Shown here: positions 1 to 8,310 of the stretch, in pieces
How the letters are laid out: each line of letters opens with the position of its first letter
Position numbering within the stretch: position 1 is the stretch's first letter
Notes under the pieces: model-generated
Seen by the model: only the letters and a program-made list of their open reading frames with translations
The model's database searches: none
What the model was told of the DNA's origin: nothing
Translations under genes and position numbers: made by a program
NCBI GenBank assembly: GCA_027064305.1
Contig: JAMOPY010000021.1
Location: 1 to 48,182 of the forward strand
Direction of reading: 5' to 3'
DNA length: 48,182 nt
Source: Methanobacteriota archaeon
GTDB taxonomy: Archaea > JAADCQ01 > Methanopyri > Methanopyrales > Methanopyraceae

Positions 1-242
1 AGGCCCACGAGCTCGTCCGGAGGCTCGCCATGCGGGCGTGGGAGGAGGACCGCGAGTTCCTGGAGGTGGTGCGGGAGGAGGAGCGCGTCCTGGAGCTGAT
101 CCCGGAGGACGAGCTGGCCGAGATCCTAGACCCGGAGCGCTACCTGGGCGTGGCGCCCGAGCTAGCGCGGGAGGCGGCGGAGAAGACCCGACGGGACCTG
201 GAGCGGTTGGAGGAGGAGTTCCGGGATGTCCTCAGCGCCTGA
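1..242 (+). CDS. purB: Adenylosuccinate lyase, C-terminal end (partial)
   Basis: Only the last ~80 codons are present; the frame is open from base 3 and runs off the left edge. The tail has the lyase-family ending, with AHELVRRLAM followed by charged helices and the motif ILDPERYLGVAPELA, typical of the C-terminus of adenylosuccinate lyase. That enzyme removes fumarate from succinylaminoimidazolecarboxamide ribotide and from adenylosuccinate in purine synthesis. The stop overlaps the start of the next gene by 17 bp, so the two are probably co-transcribed. purD and purA lie elsewhere in the window. The identification rests on this short tail, so it is good but not certain. Confidence 0.8.
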   Translation, partial: AHELVRRLAMRAWEEDREFLEVVREEERVLELIPEDELAEILDPERYLGVAPELAREAAEKTRRDLERLEEEFRDVLSA

Positions 243-1764
243 GGTCCGGGTGCGACGCTGCGACTGCGCGCGCGTGCTGGAACTCGACGGGGTGACCACC
301 CCCGCCCCCTTCCTTCACGTCCCCCGGTTCGAGTCCCTCCGACGGCTGGACCGCACCCTCGGCGAGCTGGCGTCCGAGCTGCTGAGCCTGGCGGACGATG
401 GGTGCGTTCGGCTGAGGCCCGAGCCCGCTGGGGAGTGGAGCCCGGAGCGGCCGGCGCGTGACGGTCCGGTGGTGCACTACCACCTGGAGCGCGTGCCCGA
501 TCCGGAGGCGCTCGCCGGACTCGTGCGCCGGGTGCGGGAGGACGGGGCCATCCGGGCCGTGACCGTGCGGGATCCCGAGTGGATACCGCTGCTGTACTAC
601 CTGGGGTTCGACCTCTTCGACGCACTCCTGTGCGTGCGGCTGGCCCTCCGAGGCGAGCTCCTGCTGGAGGACTTCTCCACCGAGCGCCGGGACGAGGACC
701 CGGTGAGGCTCCTGCGGGAGAACTGGGAGCGGTTCCGATCCTCACTGAAAAGGCTGGAGCGCCTGCTAAGGTCGGGCGGGCTGAGGGAGCTGGTGGAGTC
801 TGTGGCGGCTCGACACCCCCGGGTTGCGGAGGCGCTTCGGGTGTGCGATCGGGAGAGGGTGCTGGTAAGGCACGTGAACCTAGCCCGGGAGACGGAGATC
901 CGGTGCTCCACCGACCTCTCCTTCGATCGCCCCGAGGTCTCGGAGTGGGTGCGCCGGGTCGCCCGGTACCGGCCCCCGTCGTGGGCGGAAGCCTTCGTGC
1001 TCCTCCCGTGCACGGCCCGCAAACCGTACTCGCGCTCACCCTTGCACCGGCGCGTTTCCAGGGTGACGAGGGAGTTTCCCGTGGATGAACTGATCGTCAC
1101 GAGCCCGTTGGGGATCGTACCCCGGGCGCTGGAGCGCACCTTCCCGGCCGCGCACTACGACGTCCGGGTAACGGGGGAGTGGACCCGGGAGGAGGTTGAG
1201 CGGGCGGCGCGGCTGGTGGAGAGGATCGTGCCGGAGTCCTCGGTCCTCGTTTGTCACGCCCACGGCGGCTACCGGCTCGTGGGAGAGGAGCTGAAGGAGC
1301 GCGGGCTCGAGGTGCGGTTCACCTGTGGACGGGAGGAGAACCCCGCGTCCCGGCGGGCCCTGCGTCGGCTGAGGGAGGAGCTGGAAGGGTTGCTGGAGCG
1401 AGGCGGTGGCGATCCGAGCGAGCACGTGCCGCGGGCCGTCTCCCTGTTCCAGTTCGGGGTGGACGCGCTGGAGGGGCTGGAGTACCGGTTCGACGGGCAG
1501 CACGTGCGCTCCGAGGAGGGGGATCGGTGGTTCACCGTCGTGCCCACGACCGGGCTGCTGGCGCTGTCCGAGGAGGGGGCGCGCGTCTGCCTGAAGGCCG
1601 GGGTCGAGCCCGTCCGGATCGAAGGTGGAGAGGTGGTGGTGCCGGGGGACGCCCGACCGGGCCTGCACTGGCCGGCGGTGGTGGACGGTGAGGTCAGGCC
1701 GTGCCGGGTGCTGGTGAGGCCCGAGGACGCGCCGCCAGGGGCCGAGGTGGTCGATCTCCGGTAG
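226..1764 (+). CDS. arcS: Archaeosine synthase ArcS (TgtA2)
   Basis: This 512-residue protein is a paralogue of archaeal tRNA-guanine transglycosylase. It converts preQ0 at position 15 of tRNA to archaeosine. Residues 261-269 read PCTARKPYS, matching the conserved P-C-x-x-K-P-Y-S segment of the ArcS core domain, whose lysine is the expected nucleophile. A second core segment (residues about 290-360) contains VTSPLGIVPRALE and CHAHGGY. The C-terminal ~80 residues look like a PUA RNA-binding domain (TTGLLALSEEGARVCL). The N-terminal ~230 residues are a diverged TGT-like region. The ATG at 226 follows a GGAGGAGG ribosome site and overlaps the end of purB. queC (19955-20638), which makes the preQ0 precursor, is in the same window. 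Confidence 0.88.
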   Translation: MSSAPEVRVRRCDCARVLELDGVTTPAPFLHVPRFESLRRLDRTLGELASELLSLADDGCVRLRPEPAGEWSPERPARDGPVVHYHLERVPDPEALAGLVRRVREDGAIRAVTVRDPEWIPLLYYLGFDLFDALLCVRLALRGELLLEDFSTERRDEDPVRLLRENWERFRSSLKRLERLLRSGGLRELVESVAARHPRVAEALRVCDRERVLVRHVNLARETEIRCSTDLSFDRPEVSEWVRRVARYRPPSWAEAFVLLPCTARKPYSRSPLHRRVSRVTREFPVDELIVTSPLGIVPRALERTFPAAHYDVRVTGEWTREEVERAARLVERIVPESSVLVCHAHGGYRLVGEELKERGLEVRFTCGREENPASRRALRRLREELEGLLERGGGDPSEHVPRAVSLFQFGVDALEGLEYRFDGQHVRSEEGDRWFTVVPTTGLLALSEEGARVCLKAGVEPVRIEGGEVVVPGDARPGLHWPAVVDGEVRPCRVLVRPEDAPPGAEVVDLR

Positions 1765-1783
1765 GGGGCGGGCTCCCCAGGTC

Positions 1784-1790
1784 ATTTAAG
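1784..1790 (+). promoter_or_regulatory. Possible TATA box (ATTTAAG) upstream of the pelF-like gene
   Basis: An AT-rich heptamer in the 30-50 bp between arcS and the glycosyltransferase gene resembles an archaeal box A. A start site about 25 bp downstream would fall near 1810, just ahead of the GTG at 1814, which would give a very short or absent leader. This is one reason to prefer 1814 over the GTG at 1796. No experimental support is available. Confidence 0.35.
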
Positions 1791-1813
1791 TCCGGGTGGG
1801 TGACTGGGCCCGG

Positions 1814-3277
1814 GTGACCGAGCTGGGTGGGAGGCCCCGCGTCACCATCGTGACCGAGGGAACCTATCCGATCACGCTGGGTGGCGTCACGACCTGGGTG
1901 CAGCGGCTGATTGAGTACTCCGAGAACGTCAGGTTCAACGTCCTGTGCCTGGCGCCCCCCGACAAGAAGGAGCCGGTGGTGGAGATCCCGGACAACGTGG
2001 AGGAGGTGGTCATCGAGGAGGTCATCCCGCGCCGGTCGGACCCGCGCAGGTGGCTGGATAGGGCGTTACCCACGCACAGGATCAAGTGGTCGATCGGTCG
2101 GAGGCTGGGGCGTTATAAAGGGCTGGAACGGGCGCTCCGACGCCTGTTGGAGGGGAGGACGCTGGACGATGAGATGCTGAGGGAGCTGTACAGGGGTTCT
2201 AAGCGACCGTCGCGGGTGCTCCAGGGGCCGCTGGTGCACTCGCTGGTAGAGTTCGCGGAGGAGCTGGCGGGTCCCGTGGATCGTCTCAGCGACGCGTACT
2301 GGGCCGTCGTGAACGTCTGCTCGTTCGCGCTGGGGATCGCCTCGCACGCCCGCAGGCTGCCGGAGTGCGACGTGGCGCACCCTCAGAACAGCGGTGTGTG
2401 CGGGTTCCTGTGCGCCGTCCGGAAGGCGGCTCACGGTACCCCCTTCATCGTCACCGAGCACGGCATACTGACGAAGGAGCTGGACGCCCGGCTGGAGGGA
2501 ATGAGCGAGCTCGAGCGGGAGCTGTACCGGGGCTGCTTCGAGTCGATGATCAGGACCTCGTACCGGCACTGCGACGAGATCCTGGAGATCTCGGACTACC
2601 ATCGGGAGCACGCCGTGAGGCAGGGGGCGCCGGAGGAGAAGGTGGACGTGATCTACTCGGGTATTGAGACGTGGAAGTTCCCACCGCCCGAGGACATGGA
2701 GGGGAAGTTCCTGCGGGCGGGCCGGCTGCACGTGGGCACGGTGGCGAGGGTGGAGCCGATCAAGGGGATCGACGTGTTCGTCCGCATGGCCGCCCGGGTG
2801 GTGAAGAGGCTGGGCCGGGATCGGGTCCGGTTCCACGTGGTCGGGCCCGTGGACGACGAGGAGTACTACCGGGAGTGCGTGAGGCTGGTCCGCCGGCACG
2901 GCTTACGCGGGATCTTCAAGTTCCACGGCCCTCAACCCCCGGACGAGGTGCTCCGGTTCTACCACCGGTTCCACGTGTTCGTGCTGTCCAGTCGGTCGGA
3001 AGGGTTGCCGATGTCCCTCCTGGAGGCGATGAGCACCGGGTGCCCGGTGGTGGCCTCGGAGGTGGGTGCGGTCCCGTACATCGTGGACGAGGAGATTGGA
3101 CGGACGTTCCCGGCCGAGGACCACCGGGCCGGGGCCGAGGCGCTCGTGAGCGTGCTCAAGGACCCGAGTCGGCTGCTCGAGATGGCGCGCCGGGCCGTTG
3201 AGAGGGCCGAGCGGTTCGACGTCGTCCGGATGTGTCGGGAGTACGAGCGGCGTTACGCCACGTACGCCCGATCGTAG
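1814..3277 (+). CDS. pelF: PelF-like family 4 glycosyltransferase
   Basis: A GT-B fold glycosyltransferase of about 487 residues, related to PelF, the cytosolic nucleotide-sugar-dependent polymerase of Pel-type polysaccharide systems. Visible family features are the N-terminal GVTTWVQRLI (PelF-type G-G-V-x-x-W), TEHGILTKE in the middle, the GT4 hinge GTVARVEPIKGID, and the donor-site segment SRSEGLPMSLLEAMSTG near residue 395. The next gene is a PelG-like membrane protein, the usual PelF partner. The GTG at 1814 is preceded by GGTGA ten bases upstream; a GTG at 1796 in the same frame is the alternative and lacks a ribosome site. The substrate in an archaeon is unknown; a cell-surface polysaccharide is the natural guess. 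Confidence 0.8.
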   Translation: MTELGGRPRVTIVTEGTYPITLGGVTTWVQRLIEYSENVRFNVLCLAPPDKKEPVVEIPDNVEEVVIEEVIPRRSDPRRWLDRALPTHRIKWSIGRRLGRYKGLERALRRLLEGRTLDDEMLRELYRGSKRPSRVLQGPLVHSLVEFAEELAGPVDRLSDAYWAVVNVCSFALGIASHARRLPECDVAHPQNSGVCGFLCAVRKAAHGTPFIVTEHGILTKELDARLEGMSELERELYRGCFESMIRTSYRHCDEILEISDYHREHAVRQGAPEEKVDVIYSGIETWKFPPPEDMEGKFLRAGRLHVGTVARVEPIKGIDVFVRMAARVVKRLGRDRVRFHVVGPVDDEEYYRECVRLVRRHGLRGIFKFHGPQPPDEVLRFYHRFHVFVLSSRSEGLPMSLLEAMSTGCPVVASEVGAVPYIVDEEIGRTFPAEDHRAGAEALVSVLKDPSRLLEMARRAVERAERFDVVRMCREYERRYATYARS

Positions 3278-3291
3278 CTCGGGTGGACGGG

Positions 3292-4803
3292 ATGGGATTC
3301 CTGTCGCACGCGCTGGCCCGGGCCCTGAGCGGGGCGGGGCCCGGGGCCGAGATGCGTCCGATCGTGCGGACCACGCTGCTGCTGTCCCCCGTCTGGACGG
3401 TGTTCGCGCTCACCGTCCTGGTCCAGTCGATCCCGGGCGAGCTGATCCCACGGCTGAGCCTCGGACTGATAGCGGGCGTGCTGGCGTCCGCGCCCTTCCA
3501 GGTCTTCGGCTCCCGGATCGCCTCGGACGTCAGGCACCTGGGAGCCCTCTCGCCGCTCCTGGGGACGCTGATCCTGGTGAGCCTCCTGTACCCTCCCTCC
3601 GTCTACCTGGTGGGCTGGTGCCTGGCGCTCTTCCTTCGAACGCAGCTCTCCCCCGAGGAGCTCAGACTGGCCGGGCTCGTGGGAGCTTCCTACACGCTAA
3701 GCTGCATGGTTGAGGCCAGCCGGGAGGAGGATGAGTGGCGCCCCGTCGCGCAGGTCGTGGTCGCGTGGTCGGTGTTTCTGGCCGCCTCGATCCTCATCGG
3801 TTGGATCGTGCGAGATACGCTACTGGCGGTTGAGCTGGCCTCGCTACCGACGCTCTCGGTGCTGGCGGTGAGCCTGGCGCTCAACGTGCGGGGGCGCGCG
3901 GTGCCGCCCAGGGAGCCGTCTCTCGGGTACGTGATCGGGAGCGTGATCGTGGCCGTGGCCGCCCTTCTGGACCTCTTAATCCTCATGATCTCGTCCGTGG
4001 CGTACTACCTCGCGGTGTTCTTCGACAAGCTCCTGATCTGGTCCGAGTACGGCTTCCCGTACCCGCCGCTGGACGTGCCGTCGCTCTTGGGAATGCTCCC
4101 GCTGATGGCGGGGACGTTCGCCTCCGGGTGCTTCTGGGCGAGCGTGGGGGACGACTTGAGCCGCGCGTACGAGGCCGGGAGGGACGAGTTCCGGAAGATC
4201 CGTCGGAGGGTGCGCTCGGAGTTTCGGCGCGGGGTGGGACTGACCCTGCTGCTCTCGGGCGCGATCCTGATCGAGCTGACGTTGGCGGTGGGCCCGCACG
4301 CGGGGTGGATGGGGTACATCTCGGGCCCGCTGGGGGCGTCCCTGATCGCGCTGGCGGTCTGGGGACTGAGGACGCGTGTGGGGTTGGAGGTGGCGCCGCC
4401 GCTCGCGGGTACCGCGGCGCTCTCACTTCCCGCGTGGGGGTGGGAGGTATCCCGGGTGAGCGCGGACCTGATGCTGCTGTACTCGCTCGGCAGCGTTCCG
4501 GGGGCCCTGGTAGTCTACATATACTCACAGCTGGCCGCGTTCCGTCGGGAGGAGGAGGCCACGGCGGCGCTGTTCCTGGTACCGCTCCTCGAACTTCTCG
4601 TCGCCCGATGGTGGGGCGTCGACCGGGTGGCCGTGGGGTACTTGCTGGGATCGGGCGCGTCGGCGGCCGTTCACCTCCTGACGGCGGTCAGGATGTGGGG
4701 AAACCTGCGCGAGGAGCTGTACCGGGTGCTCTCGTACAGCAGCCACCTCTCGTACGTGGTCGAGGTGCCGAGGTACGGGGGTGAGAAGCCGTGGTCCAAG
4801 TGA
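3292..4803 (+). CDS. pelG: PelG-like polytopic membrane protein
   Basis: A protein of about 503 residues with roughly a dozen hydrophobic segments, beginning MGFLSHALARALSG. This matches the way PelG proteins begin: a short amphipathic helix, then a first membrane span near residues 25-45. PelG is an inner-membrane protein of the MOP flippase class that works with PelF in exporting Pel polysaccharide. Placement directly after a PelF-like gene supports the call. The ATG at 3292 has GGTGG five bases upstream. The frame is open further upstream to 3232, overlapping pelF, with a GTG at 3283, so the start is not fixed. The 3' end overlaps mtaB by 13 bp. Sequence divergence from bacterial PelG looks large. 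Confidence 0.7.
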   Translation: MGFLSHALARALSGAGPGAEMRPIVRTTLLLSPVWTVFALTVLVQSIPGELIPRLSLGLIAGVLASAPFQVFGSRIASDVRHLGALSPLLGTLILVSLLYPPSVYLVGWCLALFLRTQLSPEELRLAGLVGASYTLSCMVEASREEDEWRPVAQVVVAWSVFLAASILIGWIVRDTLLAVELASLPTLSVLAVSLALNVRGRAVPPREPSLGYVIGSVIVAVAALLDLLILMISSVAYYLAVFFDKLLIWSEYGFPYPPLDVPSLLGMLPLMAGTFASGCFWASVGDDLSRAYEAGRDEFRKIRRRVRSEFRRGVGLTLLLSGAILIELTLAVGPHAGWMGYISGPLGASLIALAVWGLRTRVGLEVAPPLAGTAALSLPAWGWEVSRVSADLMLLYSLGSVPGALVVYIYSQLAAFRREEEATAALFLVPLLELLVARWWGVDRVAVGYLLGSGASAAVHLLTAVRMWGNLREELYRVLSYSSHLSYVVEVPRYGGEKPWSK

Positions 4804-6062
4804 GCGTGGAGGTCTACGGGTGCGCGGCGAACCGGGACGATGGCAGACTAGTGAAGGCCCTGCTCCGTCGGGCCGGGTTCGAGCTGGTGGACCCTGAGGA
4901 GGCGGACGTGGTCGTGCTCCTCACTTGCATCGTTCGAGACAGCGTGGACGCCCGCATGGTCAACCGGATGGTGGAGCTGGAGGGTCGTCCCACGGTAGTG
5001 GCGGGCTGCTTCCCGGAGGCTTACCCGGACCGCGTCCGGAAGATTCGGCCCGACGCCTCCCTGGTAGGTCCTAGACACCTGGACCGCGTCGTGGAGGCGG
5101 TCCGGGCGGCGCTGCGGGGGGATCGGGTGGAGTTCATCGGCGATCGGGAAGGGCTGGACTGGAAGGCCGACGCGCCGCGGGTCCTCCCCGGCCTGAGCGC
5201 GATCGTGCCGATCTGCGAGGGTTGCCCCAACCGGTGCGCCTACTGCGCCGTCAAGCTGGCCCGGGGGGACCTGCGCAGCTTCCCGCCCGAGCGTCTGCTG
5301 CGCCGGGTTGAGCGGGAGCTGGAGCGCGGGGCGGTGGAGGTCCACCTCACCGCGCAGGACACGGCCGCGTACGGCCTGGATCGGTCGGGCGTTGACCTGG
5401 TCGACCTACTGGAGGAGGTGGTGGAGCGGTGCTCCCGGCACGGGGCCCGGGTCAGGTTGGGCATGTTCAACCCGGGGAGCGCGTACCCGATCGCGGACGA
5501 GCTGGCGGACCTGTTCGCCACGTGGGACGACGTGCTCTACCGAGCGGTGCACATGCCGGTGCAGAGTGGTGACGACGAGGTGCTGCGACGCATGAACCGC
5601 AACTACACGGTCGAGGAGGCGCTGGAGGTGCACCGGGCCTTCAAGCGGCGGCTCGGGTACTTCACGTTCATCACGGACGTGATCGTGGGCTTCCCTGGGG
5701 AGACGGAGGAGGCGTTCCGCAACACGTTGAGGTTCCTGGAGCGGACCCGGCCGCACATCCTCCACGCCGCCCGGTTCTGCCGGCGCCCCCGCACCCCGGC
5801 CGCCGAGATGAGGGACCAGGTGCCGGAGCGGGTCAAGCTTCGGCGGAGCCGAATCTTGCACAGGAAGCGGCTGGAGTGGGCGCGCGAGGCGAACCGGGAG
5901 CTGGTCGGTCGGAGGGTTGAGGTGACGGTGCTGGAGAAGGGGTGGGGCCGGGACGAGCACGCGAAAAAGGCGGTATTTCGGGGTGAGGAACCCGACCCGG
6001 GCAGCCGGGTGCGGTGCCGCGTGGTGGACGCGTGTCACTCAAAGCTGGTGGTGGAAGCTTGA
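4791..6062 (+). CDS. mtaB: tRNA threonylcarbamoyladenosine (t6A) methylthiotransferase, archaeal MtaB/CDKAL1 type
   Basis: This 423-residue radical SAM enzyme adds a methylthio group to t6A37 of tRNA, giving ms2t6A. The three-domain MTTase architecture is visible. The N-terminal UPF0004 domain (residues 1-110) starts EVYGCAANRDDG, with cysteines at YGCAAN, LLTCIV and VAGCFPE for the auxiliary cluster. The radical SAM core has C-P-N-R-C-A-Y-C near residues 144-151 and GFPGETEEAF near 300. A C-terminal TRAM-like domain (residues about 365-423) follows. The GTG start at 4791 has GGTGA six bases upstream and overlaps the PelG-like gene. The coupling to polysaccharide genes looks positional rather than functional. 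Confidence 0.9.
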   Translation: MVQVSVEVYGCAANRDDGRLVKALLRRAGFELVDPEEADVVVLLTCIVRDSVDARMVNRMVELEGRPTVVAGCFPEAYPDRVRKIRPDASLVGPRHLDRVVEAVRAALRGDRVEFIGDREGLDWKADAPRVLPGLSAIVPICEGCPNRCAYCAVKLARGDLRSFPPERLLRRVERELERGAVEVHLTAQDTAAYGLDRSGVDLVDLLEEVVERCSRHGARVRLGMFNPGSAYPIADELADLFATWDDVLYRAVHMPVQSGDDEVLRRMNRNYTVEEALEVHRAFKRRLGYFTFITDVIVGFPGETEEAFRNTLRFLERTRPHILHAARFCRRPRTPAAEMRDQVPERVKLRRSRILHRKRLEWAREANRELVGRRVEVTVLEKGWGRDEHAKKAVFRGEEPDPGSRVRCRVVDACHSKLVVEA

Positions 6063-6145
6063 GGCCGGACGGCGGTCGGAGAGTACAGCCCTCCTCACCG
6101 CCTCGGACGCGAGCCGATCGTCATCCCGCGTAGGGGGCGTCACGG

Positions 6146-6349
6146 TTGATCCCAATAATAGTGATGGCGGGACTGCCGCTCCTCTTGCTGGCGATCGCGG
6201 CCGTCCTGATACTGGCGATCGCGCTGGTGCTGTTCGGGAGGTCCTCGCTGAGGAGGGCCGCGCTGGAGGCGTTGGAGCTTCTGAAGGAGAGTTTGGAGGA
6301 TGTGGAGTCAAGTGAGGATACAGACGACGGGGATGCGGATGGGGATTGA
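6146..6349 (+). CDS. Small single-span membrane protein, unknown
   Basis: A 67-residue protein with one strongly hydrophobic segment (residues about 4-30, rich in Leu, Ile, Ala and Val), then a basic turn (GRSSLRR), a short amphipathic helix, and a very acidic tail (ESSEDTDDGDADGD). The predicted orientation has the acidic tail in the cytosol. The TTG at 6146 is the longest start; GTG 6161 and ATG 6164 lie within the hydrophobic stretch and would shorten it. GGGGG about 12 bases upstream may serve as a ribosome site. It lies 83 bp after mtaB and ends one base before the convergent mobB-like gene. I do not recognise a family. Confidence 0.55.
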   Translation: MIPIIVMAGLPLLLLAIAAVLILAIALVLFGRSSLRRAALEALELLKESLEDVESSEDTDDGDADGD

Positions 6350-6350
6350 T

Positions 6351-7001
6351 CTACAAACGCACCGCGACCAGCGCCCGATCCCCCTCACCGCCCCTCAGCG
6401 AGCTCACCAGTCCGGCCACCACGTTCCGAACGACCCTCTCGACGAACGGGTTCAAGGGCACCGGACGCTCGTCGACCAGGACGGTGGCCAGCTCCGGCGC
6501 CCGGCAGTCGTCCGGTGAGGCCTCACCGCGCGCGACCGCCCGACGGAACGCGCGGCAGGAATCGTACCCGCATCGGCCGCAGTCGGCCTCCGCCGTGTAC
6601 TTGACCGCGTACCGGACCACGGCGTCCTCCGGCGCCCCCTCGAGCTCCTCCGCGGGGATCGTGGCGCCCTCATGACGCCCGCCGAACCCCACCCTCACTC
6701 CCAGCTCCCGGGATCCGAATCCCTCCACGATCGCGTAATCGATTCCCAGCAGCGAGAGGAGGCCGAGGATGGTGTCCACCTTCAGCTCAGGCAGGAACAG
6801 GACCGTTTCCGATTCGGCCACCCCGGCCCGCACGTCCGCGGGGACGCGCCCCGTGTCGCGGGAGCGGAGGTCCAGCCGGGGCTCCCCGACGGACTTCACG
6901 TACCCTACCCGATAACCGCGCTTCCGCAGCCCCTGAACCGCCCTCCTGCAGAAGGACGTCTTGCCGGAGCCCTTAGGCCCCACGACCTGAAGGACGCGCA
7001 T
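6351..7001 (-). CDS. mobB: MobB-type GTPase fused to a C-terminal four-cysteine Fe-S domain
   Basis: The N-terminal ~135 residues are MobB-like: Walker A GPKGSGKTS at residues 8-16, followed by a segment typical of the family that binds molybdopterin nucleotides (GYRVGYVKSVG, and DYAIVEGFGS near 89). MobB assists attachment of GMP to molybdopterin or tungstopterin, which formylmethanofuran dehydrogenase needs. The rest carries C141-x2-C144-x4-C149-x16-C166, the spacing of the Fe-S domain found in corrinoid/iron-sulfur proteins and some electron carriers. The role of that domain here is not known. A separate 149-residue orphan gene lies 40 bp upstream on the same strand. Confidence 0.8.
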   Translation of the reverse strand: MRVLQVVGPKGSGKTSFCRRAVQGLRKRGYRVGYVKSVGEPRLDLRSRDTGRVPADVRAGVAESETVLFLPELKVDTILGLLSLLGIDYAIVEGFGSRELGVRVGFGGRHEGATIPAEELEGAPEDAVVRYAVKYTAEADCGRCGYDSCRAFRRAVARGEASPDDCRAPELATVLVDERPVPLNPFVERVVRNVVAGLVSSLRGGEGDRALVAVRL

Positions 7002-7041
7002 CGTTCAACCCCGAGGATGGGCGCGCTCGGGGCACGGGGGC

Positions 7042-7491
7042 TCACCGGGTCTCCCAGCAGATCCTGATCCGACCCTCGTCCACCTCCTCCTTAAGCCGCG
7101 TGACGTTGACGCCCTCGCGGCTGAGCCCCTCCAGCACGAGGGCCTTGGCGATGGCAACGACGTCCTCGACGTGAGAGGTTTTGAGCGCCCCGGTCACCGT
7201 GACGCAGTTGTCCTCCCTGTGGAAGTCCTTAATGAAGCGGTACTTGGCGCCCAGCTCCAGGACGTCCTCGAGGCTCTCGGCCTTCACACCCTCCTCCGAC
7301 TCAAGGAACCTCAGGAACCGGCGCATGGCGTCCACGGCGACCTGCTCCCAGGCCTCACCAACGCGCTCCTGGATCGACCGCTTGAACGAGACGAACATGG
7401 CGAGCCCGACCAGACCGGGCTTGGGCAGCTCCTCCTCGGTCCTCAGGAGGTCCTCCATCTTCATCCCCTCTTCATCGCCGGACTCGGTCAA
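7042..7491 (-). CDS. Unrecognised 149-residue protein, probably co-transcribed with the MobB-like gene
   Basis: A soluble, mixed helix-strand protein with no cysteine-rich motif: one Cys near residue 94 (EDNCVTVTG) and one near the end (RICWETR). The pattern EDNCVTVTGALKTSH suggests a small alpha/beta domain. It begins with TTG at 7491; in-frame ATG codons at 7464 and 7458 (MKMEDLL) are alternatives, the first with GAGGGG just upstream. It sits 40 bp ahead of the MobB/Fe-S gene on the same strand, so a link to molybdenum or tungsten cofactor handling is possible but is only inferred from position. The divergent promoter at 7562-7574 could drive it. Confidence 0.6.
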   Translation of the reverse strand: MTESGDEEGMKMEDLLRTEEELPKPGLVGLAMFVSFKRSIQERVGEAWEQVAVDAMRRFLRFLESEEGVKAESLEDVLELGAKYRFIKDFHREDNCVTVTGALKTSHVEDVVAIAKALVLEGLSREGVNVTRLKEEVDEGRIRICWETR

Positions 7492-7561
7492 TCCAGTGAG
7501 CCCCCGGCCCCCTGCCCCACTGGGATCATTAACCGCTACCGCCTCGGCACCCCCGATAGCC

Positions 7562-7574
7562 CGGTTTTAAACCG
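7562..7574. promoter_or_regulatory. Palindromic divergent TATA element (CGGTTTTAAACCG)
   Basis: The only AT-rich core in the gap between the 7042-7491 gene (-) and the 7656 gene (+). TTTTAAA reads as box A on both strands because the surrounding bases mirror each other (CGGTTT...AAACCG). A further 7-bp inverted repeat, CCGCTAC at 7533-7539 and GTAGCGG at 7574-7580, brackets it, and CCAGTG (7493-7498) mirrors CACTGG (7518-7523). Expected starts lie about 25 bp either side. The call is based on sequence only. Confidence 0.5.
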
Positions 7575-7655
7575 TAGCGGGTGGTCCGGTGTCGCGCCGC
7601 CGCCGGGCGGAAGGCTGATACCGGGCGCCGGCTGCGTGGGGACCGGGTGAGCGCG

Positions 7656-8303
7656 GTGAAGGTGACGGTGGTGGTCTCGGACGAGCCGCCGAAGGTGGAG
7701 GGATTGAAGTCGGGCCCGGGGTTCGCGGCGCTGATCGAGAACCGGAGGACGGTGCTCTTCGACACCGGGCCCAGCCCGGACCTGCTGGAGCATAACCTCA
7801 GGGAACTGGGGTACGAGCCGGACGACGTGGACTTCGTCGTGATATCCCACAACCACTGGGATCACGCGGGCGGGCTGGAGGCCGTCGCGCCCCATGCCTT
7901 GAGGGTGATCACACCGGAACGGTTGAACGTGCCGAACGAGATGGTTCGAGAGGAGTGGTTGGGGATCGACGACGAGGTCGTGCTGACCGACGTGCTCGAG
8001 GGCCCGCCGAGGGAGCGGGCCGCGTTCGTGAACGGGCTCCTGGTGACCGGGTGCGCGCACCCGGGGGTCGACCGGTTCGCGGAGTGGTGCGTTCGCCGCG
8101 GCCTGAAGGTGAGGGCGGTCCTGGGTGGGTTCCACCTGATGGGGGCGTCGCGTCGGGAGGTGGAGCGGATCGCCGACCGGCTGAGGGAGCTCGGGGTAAG
8201 GGTCGCGGGACCGTGCCACTGCTCCGGGGACCTCGCGAAGGAGGTGTTTCGGGAGCGGTTCGAGTTCGTCGACGTGGGGCCGGGGCTGGAGGTGAGGGTC
8301 TAA
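7656..8303 (+). CDS. Metallo-beta-lactamase-fold hydrolase of the COG1237 / dihydropteroate-synthase-like family
   Basis: About 215 residues with the metal ligands of the fold: SHNHWDHAGG (H-x-H-x-D-H), GCAHPG, GGFHLMG and CHCSGD. The last motif and the overall length match the COG1237 group, which includes the methanococcal enzyme reported to join the pterin and the aminobenzene ribofuranosyl phosphate in tetrahydromethanopterin synthesis. That assignment is from family knowledge, and members of this fold often have other substrates. The GTG at 7656 has a perfect GGTGA five bases upstream, which I prefer to the GTG at 7647 or the longer frame from 7581. mptE, from the same pathway, lies 1.6 kb downstream. 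Confidence 0.75.
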   Translation: MKVTVVVSDEPPKVEGLKSGPGFAALIENRRTVLFDTGPSPDLLEHNLRELGYEPDDVDFVVISHNHWDHAGGLEAVAPHALRVITPERLNVPNEMVREEWLGIDDEVVLTDVLEGPPRERAAFVNGLLVTGCAHPGVDRFAEWCVRRGLKVRAVLGGFHLMGASRREVERIADRLRELGVRVAGPCHCSGDLAKEVFRERFEFVDVGPGLEVRV

Positions 8304-8310
8304 GTGCCAA

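Noticed and set aside
3232-3291. Longer N-terminus for the PelG-like protein from 3232
   Set aside because: It would overlap the pelF-like gene by 46 bp and add residues without family resemblance. ATG 3292 has a ribosome site and a PelG-like beginning.
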